Source: Apiosordaria backusii
Lineage: Eukaryota; Ascomycota; Sordariomycetes; Sordariales; Lasiosphaeriaceae
Direction: 5' to 3'
DNA length: 64,000 bases
NCBI GenBank assembly: GCA_030549205.1
Contig: JAUKTV010000013.1
Location: forward strand, 558,001 to 622,000
The position numbers and the translations under genes were made by a program. This document shows, one piece after another, positions 59,364 through 64,000 of the stretch; positions within the stretch are counted from its first letter, which is position 1; the number at the start of each line of letters is the position of its first letter. The notes beneath the pieces were generated by a model. It was not told where the DNA came from. It ran no database searches and saw nothing but the letters and a program-made list of their open reading frames with translations.

Positions 59364-62300
59364 TTATTTAGCAGGCCAAACCCTCGGCTCCCTCGCCTCA
59401 AAAAACGCCAAATCCAACCCCGTATCATTCTCCCCCACCGTCCCAGTAGGCACATGAACATAATCCCACTTCTTCATCACAAACGGGCTCAACCTCTCTG
59501 TCCCTTGCCCACCACTACCACCACTCCCTACCCCCCCTATCTGCCCCCCTCCATTCCCATTACAACCCCCCGCCGTATTCCCCCACAAACTCGCCGGCAC
59601 ACCCAGATTATGAACCGCAAACCCAACCCCATCCTTTATATATCCCTGCTGTTGCTGTTGCTGCTGCTGTCCCCCCTGCTGCCCCCCCCCATTCCCCACC
59701 TGTCCCTGCCCCCTCCTCTCCCTCAAACTAAACCACACCCCCTCCTGCCCACTCCCACCACCACCATTATTCCCCGACCAACTAAAAACATACCTCAACC
59801 TCCCATCCCCCGCCGCCGCCGTCCCCCCTCCCCCATTACCATTCTCCCCGCCGCCGCCGCCGCCCCTCAAAAACAACCCCCTCACACACTGCATCCTCTG
59901 CTCCTCCGGCAAGTTATCACTCAGCACGCAGCTCAAGTCAAACACCCTACTCCCCAGTCCCCTTGTGTGACACCCAGGGCCATGCAATGCATCCAATTCC
60001 TGCATCAGCCCCGCGCAAACCATCAGCAATTTCGCGCGGATATCACTGCTCGTCTTGCTCGCGTCAAAGGTCTGGGTGTGCAGCGTGATAAAGTTCAACA
60101 CCAAGGGGAGCCACTTGGTGATGATCTGTTGTTTCTGTCCCGGGTCAAACTCCGGGCTGGCAAGCAGCTCCCAAAGGTCAGCCAACCTCAACACAACCTC
60201 AGGCGGGAGCTGTGGCTGTCTTGCCCCTGGGGGACTGCCTCTCATTAGTGCCTCAATGACAGAGAGTAAATTCTCTGCCATTTGAAGACTCTGCTCTGGA
60301 ACTGGAACAGTATTAACAAGCAAGGATTCTCGGGGAGACGGAATGAGACCCAAAAACCGGCTCTGGGCGCGGGTTTTGAGGTGTTGGGTCACGTCGACAC
60401 TGAGGGACAACACAATCCCGACCCAGGTCATGTTTTTCTTGTCGATTGCCCTGTCCATCGCGCTGGTCAAGAGGTCGAGGTGGGATGGCTGCCTGTCGGC
60501 TGCTTGCAGGTTGTTTTGGTCGGTTGGAGGGGTGGAGGTTTGGAGGAAGAGCTGGAGGTGGCAAAAGGGCCATGTGAACTCGTTGGTGAGCTCGAGGATT
60601 TGATCAAAGGTGATGTGGGTTTGTCTGTCGGCTGTTGGGAGGAGGAGCTTGGTGGTCATGTTGTCAATCCAACTGCCAACGTAACCATCTGGACTCCTAG
60701 CTGCCCAAGCCGCCAGTGCGCGTCCAACCCCAGCTGCGTCTTTCAACACCAAGAGTTTAATGAGTGTTGATAACCGCTCCTGGACGACGGGGTCGTCAAG
60801 GGGAAGCCCCTCAGTATCATTCTGCGAGCGTGCGAACGAGTACTCGGCCATGGCAGAGCCAATGAGACTAAGCATGTCTTTGGGGTTTTCTCTCAACACC
60901 TGTTCTTGCAAGTTGGTGAAGCGATATATCTCCTCTGGCGTTATCAAGTCGTAATCGGGTGGAAGCGGGTTCATCAGCAGTTTGAGCGTCTCCTGCATGT
61001 ACCTGGTTCGGTAGGTGATCTGTACCACTTGTGGCCAACTGATGCCACCGGTTGGGACCCGGGTGATAGGTGTGGGTGTCGACGAGTCCGATGTCGACGA
61101 CAGGACCGTCGGCATTGTCAGGCACCCATTCGAGATCAACAAAGGGAAGATGCGATGGATGGACGGTCGATTGGTGAGAGTCCGTAGGTAGGCAATCCAT
61201 TTTGCCATGAGCGCATCAAAGAGAGGCATGTCGAAGACGCGCAGCCGAGCAAGAAGAACACTATAAACTCGCTGCTTGTCGGCTGAGTCTCCCCAGCTCT
61301 GATGTAGCCTCTGTATAATGGTCTGGAACAAGTTTTCCATGGTTTTCTTGTCCACGCTTGTGCCGGCAGCCAACAGCTTCTCAATCTCCTCATGCAGGTC
61401 ATTACTATCATCCTGCAGCCGAGCAATCATATTATCCGACACAGGCGAGCAAGCGTCCACAGGATTTTGACGGCTGCTAAGTGCCAAATCTTTCTTGAGC
61501 TGTGTAGCAATCTCCTCCATCCCAGGGATCCGAGGTGCGAGGGAAGCGAGCGAGACCAAGAGAGGGCGAGCTGCAGGGCCCTGCTCCAGATAGACGGCCC
61601 TCAGCCTCTTCATCAAGTCGTTGAAAAGGCCTTTGCAGATACCCAAGGCCGAAAAAACATAGAAATGCCGGTTGACGGTATTCGATATGGCGGCCAGTAC
61701 CTCAACACAAGCGTTTGTGGTGAGAGACCTCAATACATCGGCGAGCATGGACAAATCCTCGGCAGCTTCCAGAACACGTCGAATATTGCCAAACAACGCG
61801 GGGGAAACTCCAGGCCCTCCGCTCCCATTCTTGCCCTTTCCGCCACAGGCCGTAGCTACGCTATCCCGGAGCCAGCGACCAATCTCGGCCTTGAGCGAGC
61901 GACTGGCGGATTGTATTTGTTGGCTCAGCTTGTTGATACTTCGCGGTTTCCGTTGCTTAATTGGGTCTGCTGGGTCCATGGGGAGGCCCAGTGAATACCT
62001 CACGAGCTTCAGGGCCATTTCTGCGTCTCGCGCTTCATCGTCCACATTAAAGGAGGCACGTCGAAGCATTCCACTTCTCAGGTTCTTTTGTTCGGCAGAT
62101 AAACCGGATGGTGGAATTTCGACGAGGAGCCGTGTGGCCACCGGCCCGTCAGGCAACACATCCTCAGGGTTAGTTATACCACCCAGTGCGCTGAGCCATT
62201 GGATATAACGTGGCACAGAAAAAATGCCGGAGCGAACCAGCTCACAGACGAGATGAAAGAGGTGGTCTTTGCGCTCCTTCTCGACACAGGGGTCGTCGTC

Positions 62301-64000
62301 CAAAAAATCCAGGATTTCGGTGGTAACATCCAAGCCCAACGTGCTCCAATGTTGCAGCAACTGGCTCGTGATGTAGACTTTCGTCTTCCCTGGCCGGTAT
62401 AGAGAAGTACACCACTCCAACAGTGCCCTTGCTAGAGCCGATTTGTCCTTCGAGATGTTCCAAGAATTTGCGGGTCCTTCGTCAGACATGGGCGATTGGA
62501 GGTTCCTATCCAACCACTGCACTAATATGTGACGAGCTGCGGGCTGTGATCTGTTTCCGGACGCCATAAGTTGCTCGTTTCTGGATCCAATAGCCGCGAA
62601 GGCGTCGTGTCGTGCAGTATCACCAACTGGCAAACACGCCCTGATCGTATCTCGATATTTGGACCAAACAAAAGGCGAGACAAAGTTTTCAGGGCTGCTC
62701 AGTATCAGCGTATTGAGCAGTGTGGTTAGTTTTGAGAGAAGAGGCTGTAAAATGTCTCTGTCTGGATGATTGAAGACCTATATCGGAGTTAGAAAGTTGC
62801 TTTAATGTATTTTTGGGGAAAAAGCTACTCACCAAGTGATGGTGACTAACCAGGGCCGTGACCAGTCTTCGACCATATTTCCTGAGTTTTAATAAATCTT
62901 TCCAATAAATTTCGGTGATCAGCATCCACATGGGAAGCCGATTTTGGTTGCTGTTTTCAAAGCTCGAGACAAGCCATTCCATATATGGTTCCCGATCCAG
63001 CAAGTTTTGCTCGTACAAGTGTGTAGACAGTAGAACCGCATATTGGACCCTGGCTTTCCACTCCTTATCGTCAAACGAAAAGAGCACGCTCTCAACGAAC
63101 TTTTGCACAGAGACCGTCCACTCCTTGATCCAACGGGCTTCACCACCCAACGACACGGTGAGACTAACACCTTTCCGCTTGCAGGTCCGTAGCTCGTTGG
63201 CACCAACACATTGTATTAGCCAAACCGCGCGCTCAAACGGAATCCTCTTGTTTAAGCACTGATCCAGCAAGGCCTGGCCTCGGAGGCCATGAGGGATGGT
63301 CCGACTGAGCTTTCGAAGAGGGGCAGCTGGGTTTGCCAGTTCCTTCAGCCATGCTTCCCTCTTTGTATCGGTGACCGTCACTCGAGGCGGGTACCTAAAG
63401 GTTGAGCTGGACGTTATCTGGCCATTGTTTCTTCTTGCTCCAAGCGCAGCGGTAAATATGGCGGAGAGCGTATGGAGCGAACTGTTTGCCGTTTTCATCG
63501 AGGGAAACAAGTTCAACTTGGCCGACTGGGTATCTGGGTTGAATGCTGGCTTGTCAAAATGCCCCTGTCGAATAACATTCTCGGAGAACTGGTCCTCTGC
63601 GTGGTTTCCTGTCCAAGGATAAAAGTCCGCGTAGCCAATCGACGGTGGAGGTGCCAAGTTTCCGGCAGTACCACTGGCACCGCCCTTTCGCGGCTGGGAG
63701 TCGCCCTTGCTGTGTGTATAGTAGCGCGGCGCGGCAGATGGTATCTCGGCTTGATATGGCTTCGGAGGTATATCCTTTCTTCCGGTGTTGGCCGGTCTCG
63801 GTGGGGGTTCGCGACGGGGAGTGCTGGGTGCGAATCGCAGCCGGCGCTGGGGCATGGGCAGAGGGGCGTCCGGGTCGATAGTCGGTGGATGGGAGAAGTG
63901 GGGGCTCATGTCCCCCAGATCGGAGGAGTCGGTAGGAAGCATCACACGAGACGGGGTGAAGGGTTTTGAAGACTCGATGGCGTTGGGCGACTCAATGATG
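59364..64000 (-). CDS. med12: Mediator subunit 12 (MED12/SRB8), N-terminus outside window
   Basis: MED12 belongs to the CDK8 kinase module of Mediator, which controls RNA polymerase II transcription in the nucleus. Two exons are visible: <64000-62833 and 62777-59364, joined in phase 0 (GTGAGT donor, TATAG acceptor), giving at least 1526 residues. The first exon carries the Med12 domain signature LRKLSRTIPHGLRGQALLDQ, then CLNKRIPFERAVWLIQCVGA. The large helical middle part is typical of the fungal subunit. The end is low-complexity: Gly/Asn-rich with a Gln run, then VMKKWDYVHVPTG and a short conserved-looking tail. The frame stays open to the right edge, and no start ATG is forced, so the true start is probably outside the window. 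Confidence 0.93.

Overview
The window is nuclear DNA of a filamentous ascomycete (Pezizomycotina), probably Sordariomycetes and possibly Sordariales. Short GT-AG introns, CTAAC-like branch points and fungal gene families support this. The clearest marker is HEX1, the Woronin-body core protein, which only Pezizomycotina have. The species cannot be named from sequence alone. No bacterial, viral or CRISPR features were seen, and no convincing tRNA or rRNA gene.

Left part (1-18.5 kb): a 5'-side fragment of a major-facilitator drug transporter (minus strand, with an apparent one-base frameshift), a 137-residue small secreted protein with four cysteines, an unrecognised 345-residue protein, a plant-type O-methyltransferase with unusual tails, a LaeA-like methyltransferase, the proteasome lid subunit RPN5 and a SAM-methyltransferase-like protein.

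Middle (18.7-42 kb): RQC2/NEMF (ribosome quality control), HEX1 with an alternative N-terminal extension, a 6.9-kb gene-poor stretch with degenerate tandem repeats, a DUF8035-type RD/RE-rich protein broken by two one-base shifts, a predicted secreted protein, a MITE-like inverted-repeat element and a small NTF2-like protein.

Right part (41-64 kb): two adjacent minus-strand genes share the same fungal-specific domain. One resembles the MedA/Acon-3/Ren1 conidiation regulators and appears to have a first coding exon 2.6 kb upstream of the rest. A 12.4-kb stretch without a recognisable gene follows, then the Mediator kinase-module subunit MED12, whose N-terminus runs off the right edge.

The genes do not form one pathway or a biosynthetic cluster. 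They are mostly housekeeping (RPN5, RQC2, MED12), cell-biological (HEX1) and developmental or regulatory genes separated by long intergenic stretches. Three of the inferred reading-frame breaks lie in short G or C runs, so sequence errors must be considered before calling those genes broken. All exon boundaries were read by eye from splice signals, frame and family resemblance.
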